The notes: a model not told the origin generated them from the sequence alone. Shown: positions 41,629 to 53,290, counted from the stretch's first letter. The stretch: 64,000 bases of DNA from Tetramitus jugosus (GCA_937625935.1 OW569347.1:558001-622000), one strand, 5' to 3'. Program-made: numbers and translations.

Positions 41629-43446
41629 ATGTCAATGCGCTTCTTTTTGTCTTCCAGAAGCACTGGAAAACGATTGTTGCAGTCTCCGCATGCAGCATTT
41701 CACATCCAAAATCAACATCTCACAAAAAGATTCTTTCACACTTTGCCGCCAAAACATTTCTACGATAATCACTTTTTTGGCGGCGCACAGGAGACCAAAA
41801 GCTTTCACAACTTGAATGATCGCACAACAACATCAAAAACAACCAACAATGAGGAACAACAACCAAAGAAAAGACATCCATCATATGACGAACTCGAAGG
41901 ATCTGATCAACATCGAAATCAAGTATGGCAACGTGCCTACGAACAAGTCAAATCAGCTCATAGCACTCTAGAAGAAACAATGAAGTTGTATCAATCGAAA
42001 CCAAAGAGCTATGAACTTCTTGTCTCTGTTGCCACACTATTTGGTGCCCTTGTCTTGCTTTACTATAGCTTTGGAAGGCCTTATTTACTCTCAAACAACA
42101 ATATCAATACCAATAACAACAGTAAGAGTAGTAGCAAGGGTAGTAGGAGTAGTAGTAGTGGTGATGCTAGTGCAACATCTGACAAGAATGATTTATCAAT
42201 CTATTATCACATGTTGATTGATTCTTGGTTCCAGTACATTGACAATGGCATGTTTTCAAGCAAGGAAATGGCAGCAAAGATTTGCAAAGAACTGGAGGCA
42301 CTTTCATTCACCTTATCAAGTCCATCGTCATCGTCACACAAGAGTAAACTTAGAAACGGCAGCAGTAAGAGTAGTGATGGTGGTAGTGATGGTAGTAGTG
42401 GTAGTGGTGCAGAGGACAGTGTCAGTGTCATTGAGTTCGTGAAGAATTGGTTAGAGGAGAGAAGAGAAAATCTCGTTTCATTGTTTGATCGAGATCGAGT
42501 TGTTTTGAGTGCCGTGTCAACCATGATACGACTAAAGAATGACAGCTTTTTCGAGATGCCAACTCGGAATTTGATTGAAGCAAATGTGATTGGCGTGTTG
42601 GTGAATATTATAACAAAGACTGACAGTAGCAAGAATGGCGATGCAAAGAAGCTGAAAAGAGTGTATTCAATATTGCATCGATTGACTAGTGATGCCAATC
42701 TACATGATCAAATTGTGAATCACAGAGAAACAATGAGCGCAATTTATGATGGTATTTTGAATTGTGAGGATGACCAAGTACGCGCACAATTGGAGAACAT
42801 GTGCCAGCATTTGATTCGGAGTGAGATTTGTTATCCTCGAATATGCAAGGAAAACATTTCAGATCAGATTTCAACTAGGCATTTTCTGAATCGAGAATTT
42901 GGCGATGCACAGGGAACTAATCAACAAGCCATGAAGGTGTATACGTGGCTGTCATCAAATGGAAACGAGCGAATGAAAATGTTGGCTTTGAATAGATTGG
43001 ATGTACGACAGGATGATATGAACACGGTATATGTTTCTGTGCATTTGAAGCCAGAGGTGATTTCTGAATCTGTGATGATGGCTACGTATGCCTACATACG
43101 ATGGATGGGCGAGAATCATAATCGAGTGCCTACACGCTACTTGAGGAAGTTTATTCTTCCACCACTTATGGGTCTCATGTTCTACCGTTCTATTCTTTCC
43201 CCAGTAACTAAGGATCTGTCGAAACAGGCTATGCCTTACTTTATGGAGGGAACGGGCAAGTTTGACAAGTTTGGCCGAGAACAGTTTTCTGTGTCAACAG
43301 GCAACTATTTCTTGTTCTATAATGCCTTGAATGTAGCACTGCCGACCATGGTGTATCTTTTGATTTTCAAGAGAGTCAAGTACCTCATGTTTCCATTCTT
43401 ACTCTCCATGCCCAGGTACTTGGAGGAACTAGAAGACAATGAATAG
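41629..43446 (+). CDS. Mitochondrial membrane protein of unknown function (605 aa)
   Basis: Single exon. The N-terminus (MSMRFFLSSRSTGKRLLQ, then HLTKRFFHTL) is a convincing mitochondrial presequence. One transmembrane segment lies near residue 130 (LLVSVATLFGALVLLYYSF). Asn/Ser- and Ser/Gly-rich tracts from AGT-type microsatellites flank an about 250-residue helical region with armadillo-like spacing. Two further hydrophobic segments occur near the C-terminus (PPLMGLMFYRSIL; LPTMVYLLIF). No family is recognised. About 200 bp of unassigned sequence precedes the start. Confidence 0.8.
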   Translation: MSMRFFLSSRSTGKRLLQSPHAAFHIQNQHLTKRFFHTLPPKHFYDNHFFGGAQETKSFHNLNDRTTTSKTTNNEEQQPKKRHPSYDELEGSDQHRNQVWQRAYEQVKSAHSTLEETMKLYQSKPKSYELLVSVATLFGALVLLYYSFGRPYLLSNNNINTNNNSKSSSKGSRSSSSGDASATSDKNDLSIYYHMLIDSWFQYIDNGMFSSKEMAAKICKELEALSFTLSSPSSSSHKSKLRNGSSKSSDGGSDGSSGSGAEDSVSVIEFVKNWLEERRENLVSLFDRDRVVLSAVSTMIRLKNDSFFEMPTRNLIEANVIGVLVNIITKTDSSKNGDAKKLKRVYSILHRLTSDANLHDQIVNHRETMSAIYDGILNCEDDQVRAQLENMCQHLIRSEICYPRICKENISDQISTRHFLNREFGDAQGTNQQAMKVYTWLSSNGNERMKMLALNRLDVRQDDMNTVYVSVHLKPEVISESVMMATYAYIRWMGENHNRVPTRYLRKFILPPLMGLMFYRSILSPVTKDLSKQAMPYFMEGTGKFDKFGREQFSVSTGNYFLFYNALNVALPTMVYLLIFKRVKYLMFPFLLSMPRYLEELEDNE

Positions 43447-43489
43447 AAATACAATACTGATTTGTTTATTCTCATCAATATTTCGTACC

Positions 43490-46400
43490 TTACACAAACC
43501 AGAATAGTTCGAGTTTAAGAATTTGGAATCTGGTGCTGCTGCCCGCCAATGGTTCATTCTCGAATGTGACACAGGATTGACTGGATCCTTCTGATATCAT
43601 ACTATCGAATTGAAGACCTGGACCATCGCCTCCTCCTCCTATCACTAGCTTATCCTTTCTTCCCATAACAAAGTAGTCATTCTTACGACTCCACTTGTAC
43701 CTGGTTTCCACAGGATACATGGAATAGAGGAAGGTATCGGTTGTACCACAGTATCTATAGGTTGGTTCGAATGATTCGCCCAGATAGGCACCAAGCACAC
43801 AGGTATTCTTCTTCTTTACCTCCTTTGTTGGAGCTTTTGTTGGCTTCTTCTTTGTATCAGATTTGTGTTGCTTCTCCTCTTCTTCCTTCTTCAATTCCTT
43901 GCGCAGAGATCGTCCTTCTCTTGCTTGTTGCTTGATTAGTTCAATAATCTTTGCACTGTCTTCTTCATCATCCGCTGGTGTGTCAAGTGTTTCTGGTAAT
44001 ATTTCATGAGACACAGGCGACTCCACGGGAGATGAGGCTATTTGATCATTGTCAGGATCCTCCATGTCTGAAGGGACTGCAAGAATAACCATGACACATG
44101 GACCACAATCTTTGCATGCATTGAACAAGCTAGACAAGCTGTATCCATCTCTGGATGTAGTGAACAATAAGTCCAGGGTTCTAACTCTCTGTCTGTACGG
44201 TAGCCATGAATATAGCAATTCCCATTGAGACATGTCAGTGATGATTTCGGATTGAGTCTTGATTCTTGGTTTGACTAAAGTATTGACCTTGCCGACCAAC
44301 TTCAATGGATCAATATTTTCTCTATTCTTTTCATCAAATGATTTCATGTGCTTTCTTCTCAGACTCAAGCTGTAGGCACGCTTGAAGAATGGCAAGGTAT
44401 CTGTCATTTTGAGAGATAGATCCGTGATTAGCAGAGGCATATATGTTGGTGATTGGCATTCCAAAATCTTCTTCTCAAAGGTTTTCAAAATGGCAAAACC
44501 AGTTCTGTACAGAACCTTGCAACCTTCATTGACGAACCCATCAAACATGTTCATCGAGAAGTGGAAAGGCAAGAATGAAACAAACAATCGCTTGAACCAT
44601 TGATTGGCCAACTTTGACAGGTCGAACTGAATTTTCTCAAAGTGTTTTGCAACGTTTGGAATCTTCTTGGCAATAATGTCCTTGAATGTCTCAACAAACA
44701 ACACATTTTGAATCTTGTTCAGTCTGAAATACCAATTTCCCTTTCTGGAGTGTTTAACCATTTGATGAACTGTAGCATAGGCCTGTCTTTCGTTCATTAT
44801 CATCAATAAGATATGAACCATTTCAGGGATCGATGGTGCGAATTCAATATCTGGATTCTGATCTGCCAAGACACACAATATTCTCTTGGCTGCTGAGAGT
44901 CCGTTTGGATTGAGATAGAACCATTCCCGATCAATTGCAGATGGATCAACTTGTGACTCATCATCACTGTCATCATACTCATCCTCTGATTTCAAATGCT
45001 CTGTGTGAGAGTGATGTGTCTTGATTGATGTCTGAGCGTGGCTATGACCAGGCAAATTGCCACCAAATTCTGCAACCACACGAGGATTGATCGCTTCAAT
45101 CGATTGGCTTGTGCTATCTGACTGCTTGTATGATCCGTACAACTTCTCAAAGTCCTTCTCATAGAATGAAGGTTGCTGTTTCAGCAGTGTTGTCGCACCA
45201 GTAATACCCATCCAAAACACTTTTCTTCTCAGTTCAGGAATACCTCTTCGCATCAATTTCTTCACAACTGGAGTGCACTCCTTGTGTGTCTGAGGAACAA
45301 CATTCACCTTTCTCCATGCATTTTTCCTCTCATTCTCAGCACGCATATACTCGACTGCTTGTTCCTTGCTCATGGATCCACGGGGCAATTTGTTCATATC
45401 GACAAACTTTGAATACTCTCTGTATTTGCCAAGACCTGTTGGACTAACCATCTCAAATCCATCTGAATCAATGTCGTCCTTGTGTTGTTGCTCAGACTTG
45501 AAATCATCGTCACCCACCAAGTAAAACTCATCATCCATCTTCATCTTCTCACCAAAATCAAATCCATTGTCATCATCGTCCTTGGTAGTCTTCTTATCAT
45601 CTGAATCTTCATCGTCTTCAAAGTCATCTGCTTCTTCTTCATCTGAATCCTCAAAAATCTCCGCATCTTCCTCTCTCTTGCCCGTGACAGCACTAAACAA
45701 CTTTTCCTGTTGAATCACAGCTTCTGGTAAAATCTTTTCCAACAGTAGCTTGACCATGGTTTTTCCGGTGCGACCCACTGCAATCTGATCACCACGATTC
45801 AATCTCGTATAACCATGATGAAAAATGTCATAGTAACGAATCGTGAGACCCACAGTCTTGCTACTGTCCTGATTGTTCATCATTTTTTCATAGGCACCGT
45901 GCAACCAAGTCTCTGCAGCTGTAATCACCGAGAATGTCATAGTACTCTGTCCAATCAATCGTTCAACCTTGACCTTGCGCTTCACATGAAATGTAAACAC
46001 ATTTTCACTTGGTTTCGGTATCGCAAATTGCATCTCTGATGTCACTTGAATAAACTTGTTTTGATTTTGGTTGAAGAGCATGACGGCTTGAATAGGATTA
46101 TACTGCTGCAACCATTCACTCTGATCCGACTTGATGAGACTGATAATGTCCTTGCCTGTAATGTGAGTCAATTGTCTCACTTGATCATATGTGACACTAG
46201 TGTTCACTGGTGCTTGATGACCACTCGTATGATGACTACTAGTAGTAGTAGCATGTGATGATGATGACGACTTGTTGTTGTTGGTATTGGTGTGGTTAGT
46301 GATGGTAGGAGGATTCTTCATCTTGAGTCGACGCTTGAGAATGTGAGCAGCTGTTCTCGGTATGGTCTTTGCATACTTGTCAGACTCTTCAAAGTACTTG

Positions 46401-46504
46401 ATGACAATGATCTTTTGTGGTTTTCTCTGTTGTTGTTGTTGTTGTTGAGAGGGTCTTGGAGCTTGTTGTTCACCATGTTGATGATGTTGTGGTTGTGGCT
46501 CCAT
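43490..46504 (-). CDS. TBC-TLDc protein (TBC1D24-like)
   Basis: 1,004 residues from ATG 46504. The N-terminus is Gln/His/Asn-rich, then comes a conserved-looking segment and a long acidic stretch. A TBC domain (RRGIPELRRKVFWMGITG, later KRILCVLADQNPDIEFAPSIPEM) follows, and a C-terminal TLDc domain with GAYLGESFEP and a closing strand near KLELFWF. TBC plus TLDc is the TBC1D24/Skywalker arrangement, which acts in vesicle trafficking and oxidative-stress protection. As in TBC1D24, the YCQG glutamine-finger motif of RabGAPs is replaced. An insertion of about 100 Lys/Glu-rich residues interrupts the TLDc domain. Confidence 0.88.
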   Translation of the reverse strand: MEPQPQHHQHGEQQAPRPSQQQQQQQRKPQKIIVIKYFEESDKYAKTIPRTAAHILKRRLKMKNPPTITNHTNTNNNKSSSSSHATTTSSHHTSGHQAPVNTSVTYDQVRQLTHITGKDIISLIKSDQSEWLQQYNPIQAVMLFNQNQNKFIQVTSEMQFAIPKPSENVFTFHVKRKVKVERLIGQSTMTFSVITAAETWLHGAYEKMMNNQDSSKTVGLTIRYYDIFHHGYTRLNRGDQIAVGRTGKTMVKLLLEKILPEAVIQQEKLFSAVTGKREEDAEIFEDSDEEEADDFEDDEDSDDKKTTKDDDDNGFDFGEKMKMDDEFYLVGDDDFKSEQQHKDDIDSDGFEMVSPTGLGKYREYSKFVDMNKLPRGSMSKEQAVEYMRAENERKNAWRKVNVVPQTHKECTPVVKKLMRRGIPELRRKVFWMGITGATTLLKQQPSFYEKDFEKLYGSYKQSDSTSQSIEAINPRVVAEFGGNLPGHSHAQTSIKTHHSHTEHLKSEDEYDDSDDESQVDPSAIDREWFYLNPNGLSAAKRILCVLADQNPDIEFAPSIPEMVHILLMIMNERQAYATVHQMVKHSRKGNWYFRLNKIQNVLFVETFKDIIAKKIPNVAKHFEKIQFDLSKLANQWFKRLFVSFLPFHFSMNMFDGFVNEGCKVLYRTGFAILKTFEKKILECQSPTYMPLLITDLSLKMTDTLPFFKRAYSLSLRRKHMKSFDEKNRENIDPLKLVGKVNTLVKPRIKTQSEIITDMSQWELLYSWLPYRQRVRTLDLLFTTSRDGYSLSSLFNACKDCGPCVMVILAVPSDMEDPDNDQIASSPVESPVSHEILPETLDTPADDEEDSAKIIELIKQQAREGRSLRKELKKEEEEKQHKSDTKKKPTKAPTKEVKKKNTCVLGAYLGESFEPTYRYCGTTDTFLYSMYPVETRYKWSRKNDYFVMGRKDKLVIGGGGDGPGLQFDSMISEGSSQSCVTFENEPLAGSSTRFQILKLELFWFV

Positions 46505-46702
46505 TTTGTTGTGAAATTTTGTGGGTGTTGGATGACGCTTGGCACGCACAAATCTTCTGTCGTCTCTGTTTGTTGTTTTTGTTTTTTGGCTTTTTGTGCC
46601 GCGAAATTTTCGGGGTTTCTCTTTCGGGGTGAAGATTCCCTTGTGTTATTGGAAGGAGAGATTTTGTTTTCGTGACGACACAGCGACGGATATTACAATG
46701 CT

Positions 46703-47725
46703 TTACTGTTGGTTTTGGTTGTTGATTGTTTGGGTGCTGAGGTGTTCAAAGATGGCACCCAAGTGACTCAATACATAGTGAGGCTCGTCGTCCTTGTCCT
46801 TGACGTTCAAAATTTCCTTTTCTGTGACCACGCCACTCAACACGGCAACAGTGTTCACACCTCCCAGGTTACCCATTTTAATGTCAGTTTCCAGACGATC
46901 ACCAACCATGCACACTCGTTGTCTGTCCTTGATATCAAACTTGTCACAAATGTAATCGAGCAAGAGACGGTTTGGCTTTCCACAAATTGCATCAACTGCA
47001 TATCTGGCACTGCCTGTTGAGACAGCACTCACAAAGGAACCTGTACCAGGAAACATGTGACCATTGGAGTAAGGAAGCCCATCATCCGTGTTTGTTGCAA
47101 TCAACAAACACTCTGGATTGGATCTCAACAAGAACACTGCCAACGCAAGCTTATAATTGTTAAACAAATTGTCATAGCCAACAACAACAGCAGGCACATC
47201 ATTGGCAAAGTTTGGTGACCGAGACAGCCATTCCTTTGAAAATGCTTCCTCAGAGAACGAATGATGATCGAATTCATTGACTCCAAAGTACTCAACTCCC
47301 GCCAAGGTCAACTCCTCTGCAATACCTTCTCTCCCAATCACAAACACCTTCTTTTTCTTCATTCCTTCTGTATCTGTAGTCGTCTCACTTGTTTCTGCTT
47401 CTGAAACCAATGAAAAATTGGCATGTTCCTTGTGACAGTACTGAGAGAGGTACGTGGCAGCTGCAAAGCTACTTGTTAGGATCTCATCCTTATGCACATC
47501 AATACCCATGCTACTAAACTTTTTAATATAGCCTGCACGTGACTTTGTGCTATTGTTCGTAATGAAATACACTCGTTTGTTGATGGATCGGAGATACTGA
47601 AGGGTTTCTGGTGCATTTTTGAGTGGATGGTTGCCCTCCCAGATGACACCATCACAGTCAAACATGAAAATATCAATTGAGTCTACAAAATTTTGAATGT
47701 CTGACAAGGAAGACAGGAATTTCAT
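46703..47725 (-). CDS. HAD phosphatase (phosphoglycolate/pyridoxal phosphatase-like)
   Basis: 340 residues from ATG 47725; the frame extends upstream only from TTG. HAD motif I is FMFDCDGVIW, motif II is YFITNNSTKSR, and motif III/IV is MVGDRLETDI with GGVNTVAVLSG. The type C2 cap and overall pattern match the PGP/PDXP family, which dephosphorylates 2-phosphoglycolate, glycerol-3-phosphate or pyridoxal 5'-phosphate in the cytosol. Which of these applies cannot be told. Length is close to the family (about 320). Confidence 0.92.
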   Translation of the reverse strand: MKFLSSLSDIQNFVDSIDIFMFDCDGVIWEGNHPLKNAPETLQYLRSINKRVYFITNNSTKSRAGYIKKFSSMGIDVHKDEILTSSFAAATYLSQYCHKEHANFSLVSEAETSETTTDTEGMKKKKVFVIGREGIAEELTLAGVEYFGVNEFDHHSFSEEAFSKEWLSRSPNFANDVPAVVVGYDNLFNNYKLALAVFLLRSNPECLLIATNTDDGLPYSNGHMFPGTGSFVSAVSTGSARYAVDAICGKPNRLLLDYICDKFDIKDRQRVCMVGDRLETDIKMGNLGGVNTVAVLSGVVTEKEILNVKDKDDEPHYVLSHLGAIFEHLSTQTINNQNQQ

Positions 47726-47851
47726 TGTTTTGCTAGTTCTTCTTGTGTTGTTTGTGTTTTTCCAATTATGAGCGGACAAAATGTCTTACCGCGAATATTT
47801 TTTCTCCGTGTGAATAATCCGCCAAGTAACACGTTTTCTCTATGAAAAAGA

Positions 47852-49246
47852 ATGTCGACAAGCCCATTCAATCCTCAAAAGGTATCATTCACCGATTTAT
47901 TGCAGCAAATCTCCCTATACAAGCAAGATGTCAATTCCCAAAGTGACAACCAAGATATCCTTCACCTCTTGTTCGAAGCTTGTACCGTTTTCCTTGCCAA
48001 ACGTCTCAAGCTAAAGAAGAAGGATGATTTGCTGAAAGCAAAGGAACTTTTGGCGGCGATCCAATTGCTTGATTGTGATCTTCCTTGTCTCTTTTCTGAC
48101 GAGCATCAGATCTTGAAGATAACAAAATTGGCGCAAAAGAACTTTGGCATTACGGTTGTTGTTCAACAAAGATCCAAGAATCCCCATGCTATCCATGATA
48201 ACAATGGCAAAGCTTCATTAGAGCTTGCAGAAGAAGAAACTACAGAAGAACAAGAGGAAGAAGAGCAGGATCAAGATTTCAAGGACTTGCACTCGTCTAG
48301 TGAACATACTTTGACTGCATCCCATCATCAAACAATGGCTCAACGTGCAGACAAGTACGTTCTCTATCAACAATCTGTGCAAGCTGCCAAGCAAGACGTG
48401 TATTTGTTTGAGAAGATTTACAAGGAACACTTCTCACATCAGCAAGCCACAGTGTTTAGAGAAGATTTTTGTGGTACTGCTTGGCTCTGTACCGAGTGGA
48501 TCAAGAGAAACAAGGTGGAGAATATCGCGGTAGGTGTTGATATTGATCAAGAGCCTGTTGGATGGGGGTTGAAGAACAATATCTCAACGTTGGGATCCGC
48601 ATCTGACTCTGTGTTCATTTACACAGAAGATGTACTAAAATTTGATTGGGATAAGAATCTGAGCAAGGAGGCCGCAAGTCATAGGCAATTGTTGGTCACC
48701 GATGACGATGATGACAACGAAGAAGAGGGAAGTGAAACGCACAATGCAACTGTCAAGAAGGCTCACATTGTTTGTGCCTACAACTATTCGACTTGTCTTC
48801 TCCATGAACGATCACAATTGCTTCAATATTTTGCCAACGTCCGAAAATCTATGAGTCCTAACAATTCCATCTTCCTTCTGGACATTCCCGGAGGCGCTAA
48901 GTTATCTAATGGGCAAGAGAGAACAAAGAAAACTCCTAATAGTCAAGTCGTCTACATGTTTGAACAAGAGAGTTATAATCCATGTACAGATGTAGTCAAA
49001 TTTAACATCCACTTCAAATTCACCTCTGACCAATCAATTATGAGGAGAGCATTTTCATTCCAATTTAGAAAATGGGGTATCAGGGAGGTGATTGAGTGCA
49101 TGAAGCAAGTTGGTTTTTCAGATGTGGCAATCTACTGGTGCACCCATACAGCAAACGATCTGGAATTTAGAAAACTTAATCTGGCAGAGCAACGAAAGCT
49201 TCAACAATCGGACCAATGGACTGCCTTGCTGTGTGCCATCTACTAG
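47852..49246 (+). CDS. Class I methyltransferase of the EDFCGTA type
   Basis: 464 residues from ATG 47852. The N-terminal about 170 residues are helical and acidic; the C-terminal domain begins DKYVLYQQSVQAAKQDV and carries REDFCGTAWLCTEW (motif I), AVGVDIDQEPVGWG (motif II), HIVCAYNYSTCLL and the late FRKWGIREV element. This motif set defines a poorly studied methyltransferase family found in bacteria and some eukaryotes. Substrate unknown. It diverges from the HAD phosphatase, with 126 bp between start codons. Confidence 0.85.
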   Translation: MSTSPFNPQKVSFTDLLQQISLYKQDVNSQSDNQDILHLLFEACTVFLAKRLKLKKKDDLLKAKELLAAIQLLDCDLPCLFSDEHQILKITKLAQKNFGITVVVQQRSKNPHAIHDNNGKASLELAEEETTEEQEEEEQDQDFKDLHSSSEHTLTASHHQTMAQRADKYVLYQQSVQAAKQDVYLFEKIYKEHFSHQQATVFREDFCGTAWLCTEWIKRNKVENIAVGVDIDQEPVGWGLKNNISTLGSASDSVFIYTEDVLKFDWDKNLSKEAASHRQLLVTDDDDDNEEEGSETHNATVKKAHIVCAYNYSTCLLHERSQLLQYFANVRKSMSPNNSIFLLDIPGGAKLSNGQERTKKTPNSQVVYMFEQESYNPCTDVVKFNIHFKFTSDQSIMRRAFSFQFRKWGIREVIECMKQVGFSDVAIYWCTHTANDLEFRKLNLAEQRKLQQSDQWTALLCAIY

Positions 49247-49318
49247 CAACATTGTCGTTAGAATCTAAAGTGACAAAAAACAACAACAGAAAATCCAATT
49301 GGTTTGCTCATAAATAAA

Positions 49319-52300
49319 TTATTCTTTTGTTATTCTGTTCTGTAGTTCTTGTGATAAGGTGAAGAGAGCCAGTTTCTTCTCCTGAGTGTAGGCTGTTAAC
49401 TCGTTAATAGCCAAAATGGCTTGTGCAGGGACGAGCCGTCGCGGAATCTTGACACCAACCGCCTTCTCATTGAGACATATCCGCAGAACATCGAGTAGAC
49501 TCTTAAGTCGGCGAGGATCTGCCTTTTCCAGCGATGCTACTTCTTTGGATAACCATAGTGAAATAGTCTCAATAAATTTGGGGCTAGATGCAAACGCGTC
49601 TGCAAGTTGATGCGAGACTTGTAACAGATTACACAAAGAAGGAACCATACTGTATGCCCATGGTTGTTGTTCGACATTGTTCTTCGTGAACAGCTGTATT
49701 AAAGACAGCGCACGGAATGGCTGGGCAATAATACGTTCATATTCGGTTTGTGTATCCGGGGCATTGTTGCTTAATAATTCGCAGAGAGCTTCAATCACCA
49801 TTTGAGGCCACACTGCGCGCGTATTCATCGTCTTAAGGATGCAGAACAGAGCCACAGGACCATCTTGGTTGACCATAAATTCTCTTCGTGTCTCTGCATT
49901 GGTACTAAATGAAAAGCCAAGCAAGAGATCGATGGCAATGTTTTTCATTGGCAAGTCGGCAACAACAATATCTTTCAGTAGAGCAATCGCTCCTTCCTTT
50001 GCTATTGTCTCCTTCCGTTGTATGTTATAGCAACATAACATGAACAGAGCGTTCAAAATATGCACACAAGACTTGCAAGGTATCTTGTCTGGATCTGATA
50101 CATCCTTCTGCTTCAATACCACTGACAATTCTCGAACAAGTGTCTGCAAGACACCGGAGTCAATGACTAACTCCTGTAGGTTAGGATCCGTGAGTGTTGA
50201 AACATTTTTCAAATAGTGAAGAGCATTGAGCTTATCCTGAGGACCTAGCTTTCCTAATATCTCTACCACATCTAACAGCGCACAATAGGGTTAACGAATG
50301 GTTAATAATAATGATTCATCAATAGGATAAAACGCGTATCTCATTCACATACTCTTAATGGCCACCTGGTCTACAGCCAGCATTGTCACATAAACAGAAA
50401 AAGTTAAAAGAATGTTGATAGATTTCTCCAAGTAACCTCGAACAATATCTGTTTCTGTTGGAGCTGGTTTTCGAACAACTACAGTAGCAAACCCATCTTC
50501 ATCATCGCTGGATCCCCAATCTTCATCGTCACTGTCCACGTTGTGCTGTTCGTCACCAATTATTCGCACCATTCTTTTGATGTGTTCACTCAAACACACA
50601 ACTAACTTCTTTGGATCGAACATTCGACACAAGTCTGGTCGCTGCTGTTGGTTACTGCCCGTGTACAGAATATGAGACAAGACATCAATCGTTCTTAGAA
50701 CAGTTTTTCTCACCACGGTATCACTCTCAAAATCTATGAAGAACAACAGTCAATAACAATATTTCAACCAACATGAACAGCTATTGATCAAGACAACATA
50801 CTCTTTGTGTGAAGTAACTTCAATATGATAGATAGGCCTCCAGAAGAAACAAATATTCGGGTACTTGTTGGATCGCCCTCCGTCAGATCGTGTATCAATG
50901 ATATCAGATTCTCAAAAATCTCGGGTACTTCCCAAGTATGCACTAACTCTGATAGGATTGGCAGAATACCAGTCATTAGCAACTTCTCCTTGAGTGCATC
51001 ACTCTTTTTTAAGGAGAGTAGCAGTTTCTGAACCGATAGCACAAGTGATAACGATTTCCTGCGAAGCAAAGAGAGGATAATGATAGTCGATTCGTTCAAT
51101 AAAGTTCGAAATAAAATAGGATACAGTTGACTATCCTCTGCTCTGCGCAAAAGTTCCACGATAATGTTCAGTGCTTCCGCATCGGATGTTTGATATGTAA
51201 TACCATTGACAATACTAGCGGTCTCTTCTTCTATTCGCCTCATTTCGTTCATTTCCATCTCAGATTCATCATCATTTAGGAAGAATTCTTCATCTGTTCC
51301 AATCGATAGTGTTTTCATATTGTAATTCAATCGTTTCTCTAAATCTAGTGATTCGTTGTCGCTACCATTTTCCATTGAATCATCTGAGAAGAAATCAGAG
51401 CTATCATCGTCATTCTCTGATTCCTGATATTCCTGCAATTTTTCACTATTGGACATTGGTATCTCCTTACTTTGCTCCGCCTTCTTCTTTCCTTGCTTTA
51501 TGACAGTCTCGAATGCCCCACTATTCCCGAATGAATCCCACGTATCACTCTTCCAACTATTCGAAAGAGTTGTGTTCCATACATCACTCTTTGTTGGTTT
51601 CTTTATAACTACATGTACGCCACCAGGTGAGTGATGTGATGGACGCGATGACAAAGGTAAATTATCGGCCTGTATGATCCACGGATGTTTCAATAGTTCG
51701 TTGGCCGTCTTCCTCAGCGAAGGTTCCTTTTGAAAACATTGCAATAAGAAATCCTGACACGACGGTGATATGCCTTGAGGCAATGGCGGATGAGGATCCA
51801 TTACAATCTTAAAAAACGCATTCGTTCGATCCAGATCAAAATAAGGCGGCTTTCCAGTTAACAACTCAATCACCATACAACCAACACTCCATATATCGCT
51901 CGCATAAGTCGCACCACTCAACGATATAATCTCCGGTGCCATCCAAAACGGTGTTCCACAAATCTCATTCGTCTGAACGCGCGACAATTTCGAACTGACA
52001 CCAAAATCAGCCAATTTGACATCACCGTCCTTTGTCAACAGCACATTGTCACCCTTGATATCTCGATGAATGATACCTTCACCGTGCAGAATCGATAATC
52101 CTTCCAACACTTGAGCAATATACCGACTGATTCCACTCTCATCAATCTTAAACTTTCTTGTGAGAGCACCCAACGAACCACTCTCCAAATACTCCATCAT
52201 AATATACAAGTAATCACCCGTTCGAATATCATCCTTGTACTGTACGATACGATGGTGATCCAACAGCTTGAGCAATTGAATTTCATTTTGAATTTCTTTA

Positions 52301-52722
52301 ATTTTCTTGGAATCCTTGTTCGCCAACGAAATTTGCTTCACAGCAACCGTTGTCAACGACTTTGTATTAAAAGCTTTGAACACTTTTCCAAATCCACCAC
52401 TAATGTATTGATGAGAGTTCATCAGCACACACAATCACCAATCATTCAACAACAATCATTTCATCATCAAATTTGACAAAATGAGTTGTACAACAAATGA
52501 AAAAACTTGACCACCAAGGATCCTAAAACAAACATACCTGCCTAGCTTATCTCTCATATAAATCTGATAATTTCCAACGATAATCAACTGATTGTCTCCA
52601 CCACCACCAGATGTGGGAGATGATGGAGTGGGTGGATTGGCAGTTGTTGCACCACCACCCAGCACACGCCTATTCATGGGAGAACTGGGATTGTTCCTGT
52701 GGTGCTTGTTGTTGTTATTCAT
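49319..52722 (-). CDS. SepA/Cdc7/MAP3K-epsilon-type protein kinase with ARM repeats, four exons
   Basis: Exons 52538-52722, 50802-52399, 50353-50733 and 49319-50271; introns of 138, 68 and 81 nt; 1,038 residues. Exon 1 is Asn/Pro/Gly-rich and ends in the strand YQIYMRDKLG, joining to SGGFGKVFKA (glycine loop). The kinase domain has HRDIKGDN, DFG and CGTPFWMAPE, the STE/MAP3K pattern. An acidic linker and a long helical armadillo-like C-terminal region follow, as in fission-yeast Cdc7, Aspergillus SepA and plant MAP3K-epsilon. That group acts with a GTPase to trigger cytokinesis; the role here is inferred. All three introns open GTATGT. Confidence 0.92.
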
Positions 52723-52881
52723 TGAACCTGCTGCTCCTTTGTTTGAACAAAAACAAAACAAGAACGTTGGAAAAAATTGTTCGGAGAAATGAAATCGAAG
52801 TTCTGGGACAAAATCGGAGAATTACAAAAGCATGTTCAATTTCGAGACTGATAATAGGCCATTATACAGTTACTATCACCA

Positions 52882-52954
52882 AGCAATTTGGCGCAGCGGT
52901 TAGCGCGACGGGCTCATAACCCGTAGGTCCCAGGATCGATACCTGGAATTGCTA
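52882..52954 (+). tRNA. trnfM-CAU: Initiator tRNA-Met (anticodon CAT)
   Basis: The acceptor stem AGCAATT/AATTGCT gives A1:U72. The anticodon stem ACGGG/CCCGT holds three consecutive G:C pairs next to loop CTCATAA (anticodon 52915-52917). The T loop is ATCGATA, with A54 and A60 in place of the normal T54. These three features together mark the eukaryotic initiator rather than elongator Met tRNA. No intron; TTTT at 52966-52969. Confidence 0.93.
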
Positions 52955-53290
52955 ATAGGAACACCTTTTGTGGCAGCAGTTGTAACCAAATAGATATCGA
53001 GTCCTGGACACATCTTTGAACGAAGGAAACTTCAGGTAAGGTTTATTCAGTTGTTGGCAGTGGTATGAGACGCAACGTGGTTTCATGTCCCTATCAAATA
53101 CTACACGTTTACTAAGTGCTGTCCCATGAAAGATCACCATAATTCTAGACTAACTTAGTCCTTTCGAATCCTGTGAAACAAGGGAGAAACAAACGCGCGT
53201 AATTTTTCATGATACTTCTTGAGTCCCAAACAGACAGCACAAAAAACACAACAAAAGTTTGAGCAAACAGGGAATCATTCAGGAGAACCA
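52955..53290. other. Intergenic region
   Basis: 336 bp between the initiator tRNA and the LRR gene. Contains the Pol III terminator and short AT-rich stretches. A 62-codon minus-strand frame (52952-53140) has no recognisable pattern. Nothing else seen. Confidence 0.35.
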
